Shown piece after piece: positions 42,143 through 53,322 of a stretch of DNA of 64,000 nucleotides. A program made the translations under genes and the position numbers. This stretch comes from Melitaea cinxia (lineage: Eukaryota; Arthropoda; Insecta; Lepidoptera; Nymphalidae), in NCBI RefSeq assembly GCF_905220565.1, contig NC_059404.1, positions 16,272,472 to 16,336,471 of the forward strand. Direction: 5' to 3'. The notes beneath the pieces were generated by a model. It ran no database searches. It was not told where the DNA came from and saw only the letters and a list, made by a program, of their open reading frames with translations. Every line of letters starts with the position of its first letter. The stretch's first letter is position 1.

Positions 42143-42594
42143 ATGTCTTTTTTAATTTCAGAGTATCTTGATGATGAAATACCTAAACTTTATTGCTTTT
42201 TGTTATGTGCTAATATCGCAGTTTTTAAACTTTTGACTGCTTTTGCTACTATGGCTTGGCGTTAATTTTTAAATTAAATAGCAGAATACGGTTAATTCTG
42301 TACTTTGAAACAAATAAGAGCTACCAGTATTAAAATAAATGTACTTAAGTATTAATTATCTAAGTAGAGGAATACGAGCTCGTTAAGATAACACTATTTT
42401 AATTCAAACAAAATAAAGGAGTTAGTTTCAGTCAAACTTTAGTAAAATCCATTAACGTCGCTCAGCAATTTCATAATCACTCTGATTCAATAACTAGCGC
42501 GGCAGACTAACTTCGCTGGAAATTCAAATTAGACAAAATTTGGATCTAATTGAGAAATAGTTTGTAATATTTATTTATACTTATTAGTTATTAA
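42143..42594. other. AT-rich DNA
   Basis: Nothing recognised. Confidence 0.4.
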
Positions 42595-43181
42595 TCTATA
42601 TCTATAATATATATAAACGCGAAAGGTCACTCATCACGAAATCTCCGAAACTATAACACCTACAAACTTGAAATTTGGCAGGTAGGCTCCATATAAGACG
42701 TAGGCATCCGCTAAGAACGGATTTTACGAAATTCGACCCCTAAGGGGATAAAACGGGGGTTGGTAGGTTGACTCACTCATCACGAAATCTCCGAAACTAT
42801 AACACCGGATGGATGGACAAAGATGAAATTTAGCAGAGAGGTAGATTATAGTTAGTAAACGTCCGCTAAGAACGGATTTTTTGATATTCCACTGCTAAGG
42901 GCGTTTGATTGGGTTTGATAGTTTGTACGAAATATAAACAGAAGCTATAACTTCGCCTGCTAGGTTATTTATACTGCAGCCTGAAAATAAAACTAAAAAT
43001 GTGGTGTATAGAGAGGTTTTATAAAAATAACTAATAAATTATACTAAATTGTGCCTTTTAAAAAATTACTCAGCGTGATAAGCATTTCAAGTGACTGAAA
43101 TAAAAAAATAATTTGCTTAAACATCTTGATAGTAATGCATATCTTTATAACCACGCGAACGTAGTCGCGGGCAACAGTTAG
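42595..43181 (+). mobile_element. Helitron with internal repeat
   Basis: A|TCTATATCTATAATATATAT, then ACGCGAAAGG. A ~37-bp block with CTCATCACGAAATCTCCGAA is present twice (42633 and 42775). It ends CGTAGTCGCGGGCAACAGTTAG|T, one base from CTAG. Confidence 0.65.
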
Positions 43182-43189
43182 TGTATTAT

Positions 43190-43403
43190 AACAATAAGTC
43201 CCCAAAAGTGTATGTAATCGATTCCCTCAAAATTTACTGAACGGCTTTTTATGCGGTTTTACCAATGGAGAGAGGGCTTCAAAAGGAAGATTTACGGAAC
43301 GACTAAGCCGATTTTGATGAGATTTTGAGTTTCACTGGAAGTTTGCCGGGAAAACTTTGTAACTCACTGATTTAAAGGCGGGCGAAGCCGCGGGCACAGC
43401 TAG
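43190..43403 (+). mobile_element. Helitron 3' part
   Basis: CTAAGCCGATTTTGATGAGA, GCCGGGAAAACTTTG, and the end GGCGGGCGAAGCCGCGGGCA then CAGCTAG|T with its hairpin. The 5' end is not identified. Confidence 0.65.
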
Positions 43404-43896
43404 TTATTTTACATAGGTAATTTTTGTTTGTTACCGTGATTTAGATATTTTTATACATCTATCAAAAAATATATATATAAAAAATCGGTCTAGTTGAGAA
43501 CCTACTCCTTAATAATATAATGTGTTGCTAAAGTTATATAAATATATAATCAAGAATGATTTGACCTTTTTTTGATTACTCTGTAAAAGATTCTTCCGGA
43601 ATAAAAAAGTTAGGAAAACTGCGCAGAAAATTGGAAAATTTCCACACAAATATTTAAACTTACCTCATAAAATAAAGATCATATATTAATTAACAGTGTG
43701 ACTTTGCATAACCGATATACCCATCACAGTGATTAACATACATACATATAAAGTACATAGATAATTTAAATAATTAGTTATTAATAATTTAATATGGTTT
43801 ATAGCTTTGTAGGAATAGCTTACAACGCTTAACTACGAGTATGTCATCCATATAAAGTAAATTACTAAAGTCTCCAATTTTATTTTATTTTTAAAC
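43404..43896. other. AT-rich DNA with a MITE tail trace
   Basis: AAATCGGTCTAGTTGAGAAC then CTACTCCTTAATAA near 43480 resembles the end of the CCGACTTC MITE. No gene. Confidence 0.4.
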
Positions 43897-44075
43897 ATCA
43901 TCATCATCATCATTCCAGCCTATTGCAGTCCACTGCTGGATATAGGCCTCCACAAGTTCGTGCCAAAAATGCGTGAACTCATGTGTGTTGCCATAGTCAC
44001 CACGCTGGGCAGGCGGGTTGGTGACCGCAGGGCTGGCTTTGTCGCACCGAAGGCGCTGCTGCCCGTCTTCGGCCT
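43897..44075 (-). mobile_element. RTE-mini, 5'-truncated
   Basis: (CATCAT)n then GTCCACTGCTGGATATAGGC, CCACGCTGGGCAGGCGGGTT and GCTGCTGCCCGTCTTCGGCC. Stops at CTGTTAAGC. Confidence 0.88.
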
Positions 44076-44782
44076 GTTAAGCTGCTAAATATTGAATACG
44101 TAGTTTCTTACATTTTAAAGATTATAACTTCCTAATACTTATGAATTACATTCTATGCAGTAACTTACAGTGGATTTTAAGGTACGTAAATTATTAACGT
44201 TGTCTGTTAGAAGCCTAAAAATGGATTCAAAATTCCGAAAAAGGTTCGTCCATTGTAACTTAAAACCGATGTTGTCAAACCAAGAATCATCGCTTTAAGG
44301 GTTCTCGATCTCTTTTACATGTATTCGCTTTATTCTAAATCGATTCTTAATCGCTATGATGTATTGTGTAAAATATATTGGAAATGTTAATCCGAATCGA
44401 AAACCTCTTTTGGTAGATTTTTGTTAGATGCTCGAAAAAGAGATTAGTGTCATGTCTCTACCTTCACGCGCCCTTGGTACATTTTGGTACTGTTCAGCCG
44501 TATATGGGTAAATGTAAAAATAAATGATTTTGTGTTAAAAAAAACTGCTTCAAAGTAATTATTTTCGTTTAAACATAATATGATAAGTTATAAGATAAAT
44601 TCTAATGTTAATAAATGACATGTCCGTTGGACAACGTGGAACTATATTTATTCTCGAGTTTTAAATAACAAGATTATTCTAAAAATGTAGTATCTACACT
44701 ACCAAAAAGTTTACTTACCTTATATACCACTATGGTAATCATCGAGTGGACTATTTTCATGATATGACATGATCTTCTTTAC

Positions 44783-44938
44783 ACTCCTGCTACCCGTAGT
44801 ATCTATAGGCAGAATTCATTTACGATCAGAGCTTGTCGTTTGTTCAATGCGGTGTACCGGAGGGTCGATATCTTTAGCACGTGTGTGACAAGACTCAAAA
44901 AAGCGTTGTGTATGGATTTTTTCGCATATCAGAGGTAG
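44783..44938 (+). pseudogene. LINE reverse transcriptase C-terminus fragment
   Basis: A 51-codon open frame without its own Met ends in TAG at 44936. It reads RQNSFTIRACRLFNAVYRRV then DIFSTCVTRLKKAL, which matches the C-terminal pattern of many LINE RTs (R-NSF-IRACRLFN...F...LKK). The sequence to about 45160, ending ATATAAAATAAAATCC, would be its 3' UTR. Confidence 0.6.
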
Positions 44939-45174
44939 TCTATTTATTTCAAAAGTGGTGTGTTCTTGGCCGTTGTATAGAGTTGTTTACATAATTATTG
45001 TTTTTGATCTTATACTAAATTAATTTTATTCCATATATCCATTATTACTATTTGTGAAAACTTGTAATTGGCCGTAACTTAATCATTGTTTTTTTTTTTT
45101 ATATTTGTAATTTACTTGTAAGTTTTCTAAATTTGAATATAAAATAAAATCCAATTGATGGGTATCGGTAACTG
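44939..45174 (+). other. Probable LINE 3' UTR
   Basis: AT-rich, with AATAAAATCC near 45145. Assigned only from position after the RT fragment. Confidence 0.35.
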
Positions 45175-45430
45175 AAACTTATGGACGTCTACAACAGAAG
45201 CGTCACCTACACATTACCGACTCTTCCACCCGCTATCAACCCAAGATATCATCAGGTTACCGCTGGAGCATAACTTTACTTGAGACTGAGAGCAATATTA
45301 TCCAGCCTTGATTTTGTGTAAGGTTTTGTTTAAAGTTTTGTTTAAGGTTTTGTTTAAGGTTTAAGTGCTTACGAAGTCTGGCTGCTCTAGATTTGTGAAT
45401 ATATTTATTGCATTCTCCTACTTAAGTAGG
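45175..45430 (-). mobile_element. JS copy, diverged, with internal minisatellite
   Basis: Complement order of JS is kept: CAACAGAAGCGTCACC, ATCATCAGGTTACCGCTGG, GCTGCTCTAGATTTGTGAAT. Inside, a ~13-bp unit (AAGGTTTTGTTTA) is repeated three times at 45316-45362, an expansion of the GTAAGGTT segment. Confidence 0.6.
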
Positions 45431-45510
45431 GTACTAGTAGCATGTAATGGTGACTCTTTCTGTATGTTTAGGGAGGGGCACCAAATAAAAACATCAAACT
45501 AATCTATACA

Positions 45511-45802
45511 TCTATAAAAATAAATAAAATTGGAGTGTCTGTTTGTAATATTAAAAATAAACGCTTTTTACTAAATGCATATGGATGTATAACACGGTAC
45601 ATATACCAAAATAACATTTTTTACAATTTTTGTCTGTCTGTCTGTTTGTACCGGCTAATCTCTTAAACAGTTGGCAGATAGCTGATGTAATACGGAGTAA
45701 CTTAGGCTACTTTTATTTTAGAAATATATTTATTTTATAATTCTGCGAACTGAATAATTACTTTTTTGTTAAATTCCACGTGGAAGTCACGGGCACATCT
45801 AG
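45511..45802 (+). mobile_element. Helitron, complete, 292 bp
   Basis: A|TCTATAAAAATAAATAAAAT, TGGAGTGTCTGTTTGTAATA, the CTGTCTGTCTGTTTGTACCG block, and the end GTCACGGGCACATCTAG|T. Canonical A|T insertion; the terminal hairpin is weakened. The best full-length reference for the 31.1-kb copy. Confidence 0.82.
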
Positions 45803-46061
45803 TGGTATAATATATAAACGAAGTAGATTTACCAATAAACAAACCTAACCCTCATACCGCAGGAGTAATTTCGATTGCCTTTAAACTTTACCAACCCCTT
45901 GATACCGCTAATATTTTGCGTAGTTTAAAAAGCAAGTGTTGTTTAGCCATATTCTTTGTAATAAATATACAGATATTTTAGAATATTTCACACTTATTTA
46001 AGTTTTAGTTATTATTGTAATAAATTAATTTTTTACTTGCTTCAAGAACATCTTAACTGCG
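45803..46061. other. AT-rich DNA
   Basis: Nothing recognised. Confidence 0.4.
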
Positions 46062-46215
46062 TTATGTAACTCCCACCCCCGCTGTGCATATACGAGAGTT
46101 CGGGCTACCTAACTCACCACAGGAACGTAATAATAAGATCTATACTCTTTGGCTAAGATCATTATTATATTCTGGGAGGTTGATGTCACTTTGGCAAGAG
46201 ACAGTAGATTTTAAA
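46062..46215 (-). repeat. Possible diverged JS fragment
   Basis: AACTCACCACAGGAACGTAA and TTTGGCTAAGATCATTATTA fit the middle of JS on the complement. The ends are lost. Confidence 0.4.
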
Positions 46216-46863
46216 AAGATAAAATAGGTCAGCTGATATATCATTTTCGTTAGCATCGACAGGGTTATATCATTATTTTATAAAATATTCGATTTATTAT
46301 TTTCATTACCTAAGCTAAGTTCGTCCAAAATTAGTAAATCAAGAACGCCATGTTAGTTCAGCACTTATCAAATTGGTTTTCATATCGGCTAGCTCCCGAG
46401 GGAACTGTCCTAGATATCAATATTCAATAACTGTGGAATTAACGAACATGTTTATTTTTTCTATTTGTCCTTATTGAGTAGACTTCATTTATGCGAATTG
46501 GTATAATTTTGAATAACTAACTTATACTGATGTTTGTTTAATTGGAACACGTTCGGATGAGTTATGCTTGAAACAGAGCCGGGAGTAGAAAGGTCGTACG
46601 GTACGTCGGTCGTCGTACGGGAACTTGTCCACGGATTGTAGATGGTGATTTTGAGCAGACACGAGATGTATATATAGGCTAATATCGTTTGCCGTGTATT
46701 AACATAGAACCACGTAAAATAAAAAGAATTAAGAAAAGTAAGACTGTATAGATAAACAAAATAACATTACAATTTTATACAATTTGTAAGTATTACGAAA
46801 TTATACAATTTTTTTAATCATAAGTACTAATGTAATTACTTATTAATTCTTGATATAAGTACG
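46216..46863. other. AT-rich DNA with a CpG-rich cluster
   Basis: GTCGTACGGTACGTCGGTCG then TCGTACGG at about 46592-46620 is an unusual cluster. No gene. Confidence 0.4.
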
Positions 46864-47205
46864 TCATTCAGTCTGTAATATCACACTGTTGGGCATAGGC
46901 CTCTTTCTCCATAGAGGAGAAGAATTGGAGCTTAATCCACCACGCTGCTCCACTGCGGGTCAGCGGATATATTCCCTACTATGAGTAACGATTGCTGTTA
47001 GGTGTAATAACATCCGGGACCGACAGCTTAACGTGCTTTCCGAAGCATGGGTCGAAGATCCACAAGGACAGAGATCCAAACCAAAAAATATATATTTGTA
47101 CCTAGTTAATATTATATAATATTTGTATCTAACCCGAGCGGGAACCGAATCCGCAAACCATCGGTGATTAGGCACCTTCACGCACCACTACACCAGAACG
47201 GTTGG
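46864..47205 (-). mobile_element. SINE with different tRNA-like head and SINE-T tail
   Basis: The minus strand begins TTCTGGTGTAGTGGTGCGTG (A-box-like) and GGTTCCCGCTCGGGTTAG (B-box region). It then joins the SINE-T body (TTCGGAAAGCACGTTAAGCT) and tail (GAGGCCTATGCCCAACAGTG). The first ~100 bp are unrelated to the SINE-T head, so the SINE families share a 3' module with different heads. Confidence 0.78.
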
Positions 47206-47758
47206 TGATTGATATTAATACGTACGTGAATATAATTTCTTAATACGAAACTAAAGTAATAAGAAGATAATATCACATAGTTAATGGACAAATACATTTA
47301 TTGTCCAAGAGCCGAACGACTTAGTTCGAGCCTGAGATTAAGGATCACTAACGAAGTCCTATATAAACACTCTTAAGTCGAGAAGACAGCATAATTCTCT
47401 ATAATCTCTATTAAATATAAAATTATATTGAAAACGGTAAAATATATCATCAAACATTAAAAAAAAATTCTGAATAAGTTTTATTCGGAGATTTTATCGG
47501 TATGAGACTCGATATCATAAAAAAATCGACTATTCTTAAACTTTTTTTAAAGTTAAAAAAACACAAACCCTTTTTTTTACTTTAAAAAAAACCAAGATTA
47601 CTAATTTTTTTTTGTTCTGCTATTATTCGACAGAGACAAAGCCCTACTGAATAATGTCTTTTATAGCTTCATCTATGGACAAGGGTTACCAAGTTGTTAA
47701 TTATTTATTTATTTTCGGCAACGGTAGCAAAATAGATCAATAAACTTACTCCAACATT
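47206..47758. other. AT-rich DNA
   Basis: Nothing recognised. Confidence 0.4.
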
Positions 47759-47912
47759 ACAGCGTCTTCGGTGCGACAAAGCCAGCCCTGCGATCACCAA
47801 CCCGCCTGCCCAGCGTGGTGACTATAGGCAACACACACGAGTTCACGCCATTTTTGGTGCAAGCTCGTAGAGGCCTATGTCCAGCAGTAGACTGCGGTAG
47901 ATTGAAGTGATA
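47759..47912 (+). mobile_element. RTE-mini, 5'-truncated
   Basis: CAGCGTCTTCGGTGCGACAA, ACCCGCCTGCCCAGCGTGGT, and the tail GAGGCCTATGTCCAGCAGTA then GACTGCGGTAGATTGAAGTG. Confidence 0.88.
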
Positions 47913-48182
47913 ATAATTTTTATTTTTATTTTATTTTATTTTATTTGGGAAACTTACAGCTAACATTAGCAATAGTATAAATTATACAGAAAGCCATTGG
48001 AAAGTTTCCACGTGTAGCAATAGTGACATATTCCTAAATATAATAAGTGACATATTCCTACATTTGGGTTTCAATGACAACCAAGCACAAAATTTAAATT
48101 TAATACTAATTAAATCTAACCAAGCGGTTAAAAAAGTATAAAACAGCATAGCTGAGTCTGTTATTGGTAAGAAGTAAACAAA

Positions 48183-48245
48183 TATTGTCTGAAAACTTGA
48201 TATTGTCTGAAAACTTGATATTGTCTGAAAACTTGATATTGTCTG
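48183..48245 (+). repeat. 18-bp tandem repeat
   Basis: ATTGTCTGAAAACTTGAT repeated three times without change, plus a partial fourth unit. It accounts for the repetitive open frame on the minus strand there. Confidence 0.9.
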
Positions 48246-48534
48246 TCGAGTATATTTACCAAAAGCCTTTGATAAAATTTTACATAATTGAGATCTTGTC
48301 GTTTGATAGAACTTCACACAAAGGCCTTACATAATTAGCTAAACGCTCAGTAAGTGCTAGCACCCCATAAGTGCTGTTCGTGGGCATGACAATGGATTCA
48401 TTACATGATGTGCCAATATCATAAAAGGCGATCATACTCAAGCGATCCGACACCTTCATATTAGCTTAGAACGTAAATATATCAGGATTGTAGCTATATA
48501 TGACATAAAAGTATTTATTATTATATTTTTAACC

Positions 48535-49008
48535 GACTTCAAAAAAAGGAGGAGGTTACTCAATTCGACCGTATATATATATATATATATATTAATGTAT
48601 ATATTAATGTATATATTAATGTATATTTTAATGTATGTTCGGGGATAACTCCGTCGTTTATGAACCGATTTTGATAATTCTTTTTTTGTTGGAAAAGATA
48701 TATTCCTAGTTTGGTACCATGATAAGGAAACCAGGATCTGATGATGGGATCCCAGAGAAATCGAGGGAAACTCTCGAAAATCCGCATAACTTTTTACTGG
48801 GTGTACCGATTTTGATGATTTTTAATTTAATCAAAAGCCGATGTTTATCATGTAGTCATATTTAAATTTCATCGAGATCTGATTACAACTTTTGGAGTTA
48901 TCTTTGATAATGCGTATTTACTTGACTATTTTTTCGTCTACCTACGTTGTATTACTTATCGATATAATTGAAGTCGGTTTTTCTTCGTTTGCCTGCAAAC
49001 ACAATTAT
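48535..49008 (-). mobile_element. CCGACTTC MITE, complete single-module copy
   Basis: Left AACCGACTTCAAAAAAAGGA and right TTGAAGTCGGTTTTTCTTCG are inverted. The body has GGAAACCAGGATCTGATGAT and GAGGGAAACTCTCGAAAATC. At 48585-48645 an AT-rich unit (ATATTAATGTAT) is repeated about four times. Confidence 0.82.
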
Positions 49009-49339
49009 AATTTTTGCTACCAGTGAAAAAAAATGCTGAAAATATTCAACACACAAAAAATGTAACGCACCCAACAAAATTTTGCGAATAAAATATCCTT
49101 GCAATACTATCAGTTGAGTTTATAAAATTAATCCTAACTAAATATTGCACGTCAGAATAACCTCAGCACTGGGAAATATACCGATTGCCTTATCCTGTTA
49201 TATTATTATATATTTCTTTTCTTTTTTTCTGGAATATTTTTATTGTTACTTCTGTTATTTTTTTTCTCATTATTAAGTTTTTTTTTTTTTTTTTTTACGT
49301 GTCTATCTTTCGTTGATTTTTATTTTATATTCTCTTTTT
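49009..49339. other. AT-rich DNA with T runs
   Basis: Nothing recognised. Confidence 0.4.
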
Positions 49340-49549
49340 ATTAAGCACATTATGTTCTTGTGGCGTTTGGCGTCTGAAGTCGCCGATGCAGGCTCTGACG
49401 GAAGAGCAGCGCCTTAGCAGTAACAATTTGCTGCTAAGCAATGCTGAGGCAGAGACCTGGTTGGCCTTATAACTTAAATGTATTATTAAAATTTTAAATG
49501 ATAATGGCCAATAAAGAACTTTTCTTTCTTTCTTTCTTTCTTTCTTTTA
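49340..49549 (+). mobile_element. LINE 3' end with (CTTT)n tail
   Basis: TGGCGTCTGAAGTCGCCGAT, AGCAATGCTGAGGCAGAGAC, GGCCAATAAAGAACTTTTCT and then TTTC repeats to 49548. The hexamer AATAAAG before a tetranucleotide tail is LINE-like. 5'-truncated, no RT left. Confidence 0.6.
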
Positions 49550-49724
49550 TCCCTACTAATATCATAAACGTGAATGTAAGTTTGTTTGTTACGCTTTCAC
49601 GCGAAAAATACTTAACCGATCATCATGAAACTTTGTACACATATTCTTGATGGTATTAGAAGTAACATAGGATAATTTTTATTAAAAAAAAATCAATGTG
49701 AACGAAGTTCCGGGTAAAAACTAG
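49550..49724 (+). mobile_element. Helitron, A|TC...CTAG|T
   Basis: A|TCCCTACTAATATCATAAAC, TTTCACGCGAAAAATACTTA, CATGAAACTTTGTACACATA and the end GAACGAAGTTCCGGG then TAAAAACTAG|T. Inserted directly at the end of the LINE (CTTT)n tail. Confidence 0.75.
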
Positions 49725-50251
49725 TTGACTATATTTTAAACAGATTTATCACGAACTAAGCCTTAGGGTCCATAAAATGACGGCTAGATTACGGTAAATC
49801 ACGCTCTTATCCGTTCTCAAGTTAAGACGTTGCGTCAGAAGAATCTCTCTATGTCGGTGAAACCAATAATTTTTTGAAAATACTTTTGAAGTAAAAATGT
49901 CTGAAATCAGACAGATAATTACATAATTCGTCTCAACAGTATGGTCGTCTGGTACAGCTCGAGTATTTGAACAAAGTCAAATTTAAAAATGGGCTAGGGT
50001 TGTTTTTCGCGCGAAACGTGATTTATTACACTTACAGGACCCGCCATTTGATAGAACGCAGTTAGGACTAACACCTGATATAATTTATCATTGAAGTATA
50101 TCAGTTAATTAGTTAGGAGGTCTACAATTAAGTTATTAATTATTTAGGTTTGTGTTACAGAAAGTAATAAATTGCAGTTATTAATTGACAAAAATAATTT
50201 GTCTTTAGTTGGTTAATGATGTTTTTATTTATTTCTTATTCGACCTTTATC
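49725..50251. other. AT-rich DNA
   Basis: Nothing recognised. Confidence 0.4.
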
Positions 50252-50472
50252 TTGTGTTTGTGCAGTCCTCTTGAGTCTCCCCACCGTGCCTTGGAGAGCA
50301 CGTTAAGTCGTCGGTCCCGGTTGTTATCATGTACACTTGATAGCGATCGTTAATCGTAGTAGGGAATATATCCGCCAACCCGCATTGGAACAGCGTGGTG
50401 GATTAAGCTCTGATCCTTCTCCTACATGAGGAAAGAGGCCTGTGCCCAATAGTGGGATATTACAGGCTGAAG
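50252..50472 (+). mobile_element. SINE-T, 5'-truncated
   Basis: Starts at CTTGTGTTTGTGCAGTCC, contains TGCCTTGGAGAGCACGTTAA and the tail GAGGCCTGTGCCCAATAGTG. The tRNA head is missing. Confidence 0.85.
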
Positions 50473-50789
50473 CGACATTTATCTTGAAAAACATGAATAC
50501 TAATACAGATTTAATATAATAATTTCATTAATGTAAAAAAAGCTTAACATCAGAACATGACCTTCTGGAATCTTTTTAGACATAATCCTAATTGAGTAAC
50601 ATCAAGTCTTAACTGCCTTAGGTTATAAAGCTGTAAAATATTTCGCTGTAGAAACTTGCTAATTTACGAAGTGAGATTTGTTCTCGGAGAACTTTATTAG
50701 TAAATGAAATAAATTTATAAATATCAGACTTACGAAGTTTTTAAGATTAGTTAGCTAACAAAATTTCTGACCCCATATTACATATAATG
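50473..50789. other. AT-rich DNA
   Basis: Nothing recognised. Confidence 0.4.
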
Positions 50790-51048
50790 AGGTAGTTATG
50801 AGGTAGAGTACAGCTGGATATATCCTGATCAAAATTTGGATTAGTAACTCGATTTAAGAGAAGATCATAGCTGAATAATATAGTGATTTCAAGCAGTGTT
50901 CCTGTGGTGAGTAAGGTAAACAAAACTTCTGGGGGTAGTTGGAGGTAGAGCCGGCAACGCGCTTGCGATGCTTCTGGTGTTGCAGGCGTCTATAAGCTAC
51001 GGTAATGGCTTACCATCAGGTGAGCCGTACGCTAGTGACATAAAAAAA
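50790..51048 (+). mobile_element. JS copy with poly(A)
   Basis: GAGGTAGAGTACAGCTGGAT to CTTACCATCAGGTGAGCCGT then ACGCTAGTGACATAAAAAAA. The TTTGCCGACC segment is deleted (CGTACGCTAG|TGACAT). Confidence 0.82.
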
Positions 51049-51116
51049 AATACTTGGTCAAAATGGATGTGTAATGAACATAATAACTTATCAAGTGTGC
51101 TGTTTGTGTATTATCT

Positions 51117-51178
51117 TTTGTATGGTCGAGGTACTTCCCAGCTGAGCAAGATATTTCTTGCTGTGCCCTGTCTCGGTT
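51117..51178 (-). mobile_element. JS head fragment
   Basis: GTCGAGGTACTTCCCAGCTG and TTGCTGTGCCCTGTCTCGGT are the complement of the first ~60 bp of JS. Confidence 0.65.
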
Positions 51179-51775
51179 AATTGGAATTTTTTTTTATTTT
51201 ACCTATACATTACTCTAATATAAATGTTCAACTTTATAAAATATCGAACTAAAAAACAAACTTACTTTATACATGTATCTATTTGTGTTAAATTTATTAT
51301 AGCAATGAAGGCAGAGGCACGTGATACTGTTTTCAAACTGAATTGAAGACTTAACTTGGCATTAAATTTCTCTAGAGAACGTGTGTACAGCGGCTGAGTT
51401 GAAAAGAAGTGTTCCCGAGTAAACAAATAGTTTGGAGCGCAGTGTTTGTGCTGCATCCGCGCGGTCGAGCAATGGACTGTATAGAAGTCTAGATTTGTAT
51501 GAAGAATATATGCTTTTACATAATTAAAAATATTTAGGTTACTCTGCTTAAAAAGATACCTACACCTAAGTAAATAATGAGTACATAAAGTATCAAGTAA
51601 TACACACATCGTTTGTAATGTAAAGCCACAGGTTGAATGACGCTCTGTTATTGTTAGCAATTAAGTAGCAATTAAAAAGCAATTTAAAATTGAGCTGCTC
51701 TGTTACCGAGCTTAATCGCTCGAGCGTCAGCAAAATGTTATGCTTACTTAACCTTGTTGAAACTAAATACACATA
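51179..51775. other. No supported gene; longest non-LINE ORF lies here
   Basis: A 132-codon minus frame at 51660-51262 is open but shows no domain, signal or splice context. It may be chance. I give no function. Confidence 0.3.
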
Positions 51776-52310
51776 TCATCATCATCATCATCGTCATCAT
51801 CATCATCATCATTTCAGTCTATTGCAGTCCACTGCTGGACATAGGCCTCCACAAGTTCACGCCAAAAATGCCGTGGACTCATATGTGTTGCCCACAGTCA
51901 CCACGCTGGGCAGGCGGGTTGGTGACCGCAGGGCTGGCTTTGTCACACCTAAAACGCTGCTGTCCGTCTTCGGCCTATGTATTTCAAAGCCAGCAGTTGG
52001 ATGGTTATCCCGCCATCGGTCGGTTTTTTAAGTTTTTTTTTTTATTTTTTATGTCACTAGGTCGGCAAACAAGCGTACGGCTCACCTGATGGTAAGCGAT
52101 TACCGTAGCTTATAGACGACTGCAACACCAGAAGCATCGCAAGCGCGTTGCCGACCCAATCCCCAATCCCCCCAGGAGCTCTGGTCACCTTACTCACCAA
52201 CGAGAACACAATACTGCTTGAAAACAGTATTATTTAGCTGTGATAATATAAGTTCCAAGGTGGTAGTGGAACTGTGTTATCCCTTAGTCGCCTCTTACGA
52301 CACCCACACT
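51776..52310 (-). mobile_element. RTE-mini interrupted by a JS copy
   Basis: 51776-52034 holds the long (CATCAT)n tail, CAGTCCACTGCTGGACATAG and blocks up to CGGTTTTTTAAGTT. The unit resumes at 52249 with TAAGTTCCAAGGTGG and ends near CGACACCCACAC. TAAGTT is duplicated (52029-52034 and 52249-52254) around the inserted JS. Confidence 0.9.
52035..52248 (-). mobile_element. JS copy, 5'-truncated, nested in RTE-mini
   Basis: The T run at 52035 is its poly(A) tail. It continues TCACTAGGTCGGCAAACAAG, CAATCCCCCCAGGAGCTCTG and ends at TTATTTAGCTGTGATAATA. 6-bp TAAGTT duplication on both sides. 5' truncation plus poly(A) plus duplication is the signature of LINE-driven retroposition. Confidence 0.92.
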
Positions 52311-52500
52311 ACGACACACACGATGACTACACTAGTGAATTATCTAATTCTAGCTGCCCCGATGCACAGCATTTTTTATAAAGTAGGGTTTTTTTACTTA
52401 TTGTCTGGATAATAAGGAATATCAAAAAAAATCTAATTAGTTGCAGTCGTTTAAAAGTTACGCGCGTGCATACATTTTGATTAATAATAATTTTTATTTA

Positions 52501-52835
52501 TCTATACTAATATTATAAAGCTGAAAAGTTTGTTTGTTATCATCAATATTATTCCACATAATATTTCGCGAAGCGATCGAACTTTTGTACAATATATTAA
52601 AGTTCAAGTGATCTTGAACCAATAAAGTTGAGTCCAAAAAACTAATAACCGAGTCGCCAAGACTTAAAATATATTCAACAAGTATTATATCTTTATTAGC
52701 TCTGCACCGCGGTTTTGCACGCGTTAAGTTGAGGAAAAAAAATAGCCTACATTCCTCGTTAAATTTCTCAATTCGAACAAGTAGTTCCTGAGATTAGCTT
52801 CTTTAAACAAATTTTTAGCTTTATAATAGTGTAGA
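52501..52835. mobile_element. Two Helitron-like pieces in opposite orientation
   Basis: A|TCTATACTAATATTATAAAG at 52501 is a plus-strand 5' end. 52696-52835 is a minus-strand unit: the complement starts TCTACACTATTATAAAGC and ends GCAAAACCGCGGTGCAGAG then CTAA. Confidence 0.55.
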
Positions 52836-52925
52836 TTAAACGTGTATTTTGTTGGTTAACCTATATAACATTATATACGGGCATTTGTGACAATCATATT
52901 TACTGCTTACAATTTATATGTATAA

Positions 52926-53123
52926 CTAGCTGACCCGGCGAACTTCGTATCGCCTAACAGTCGATTCTTTAATTTTATTATTTTTTTTTAGAATTTTTCT
53001 CTCTGTAAGAACCATCCTCGTACGTCAAGGAATATTTTAAAAAAAGAATTAGCGAAATCGGTCCAACCGTTCTCGAGTTTTGCGCTTAGCAACACATTCA
53101 GCGACTCATTTTTATATTATAGA
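52926..53123 (-). mobile_element. Helitron, complete, 198 bp
   Basis: Minus strand: A|TCTATAATATAAAAATGAGT, GTTGCTAAGCGCAAAACTCG, AGAACGGTTGGACCGATTTC, and the end GGCGATACGAAGTTCGCCGG then GTCAGCTAG|T with an intact hairpin. Canonical A|T target. Confidence 0.82.
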
Positions 53124-53129
53124 TGAACA

Positions 53130-53322
53130 AATAACTTAATGCTTGTGTTATAGATAACAGCTGAATGATATTGCATTTTTTTTTGATAATAATACATAGA
53201 AATAATACATATATAAGGAAATAAATACAAATATTACACCCAGACTCAGACGGGAATCGATCCCACAACCCGCGGAGCAGAAAGAAGGCCACCACAAACT
53301 GTGCTAACGGGCTAGTCATAAA
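53130..53322 (-). mobile_element. tRNA-related SINE, second family
   Basis: The minus strand begins GACTAGCCCGTTAGCACAGT (A-box-like), has GGGATCGATTCCCGTCTGAG (B-box region), then GTGTAATATTTGTATTTATT. A second copy at 53776-53960 keeps the same order. Its tail differs from SINE-T. Confidence 0.65.

Noticed and set aside
51262..51660. 132-codon minus-strand open frame
   Set aside because: Longest non-LINE ORF, but Cys/His-scattered composition without a motif, no splice or promoter context, and AT-rich chance ORFs of this size are expected. Not called as a gene.
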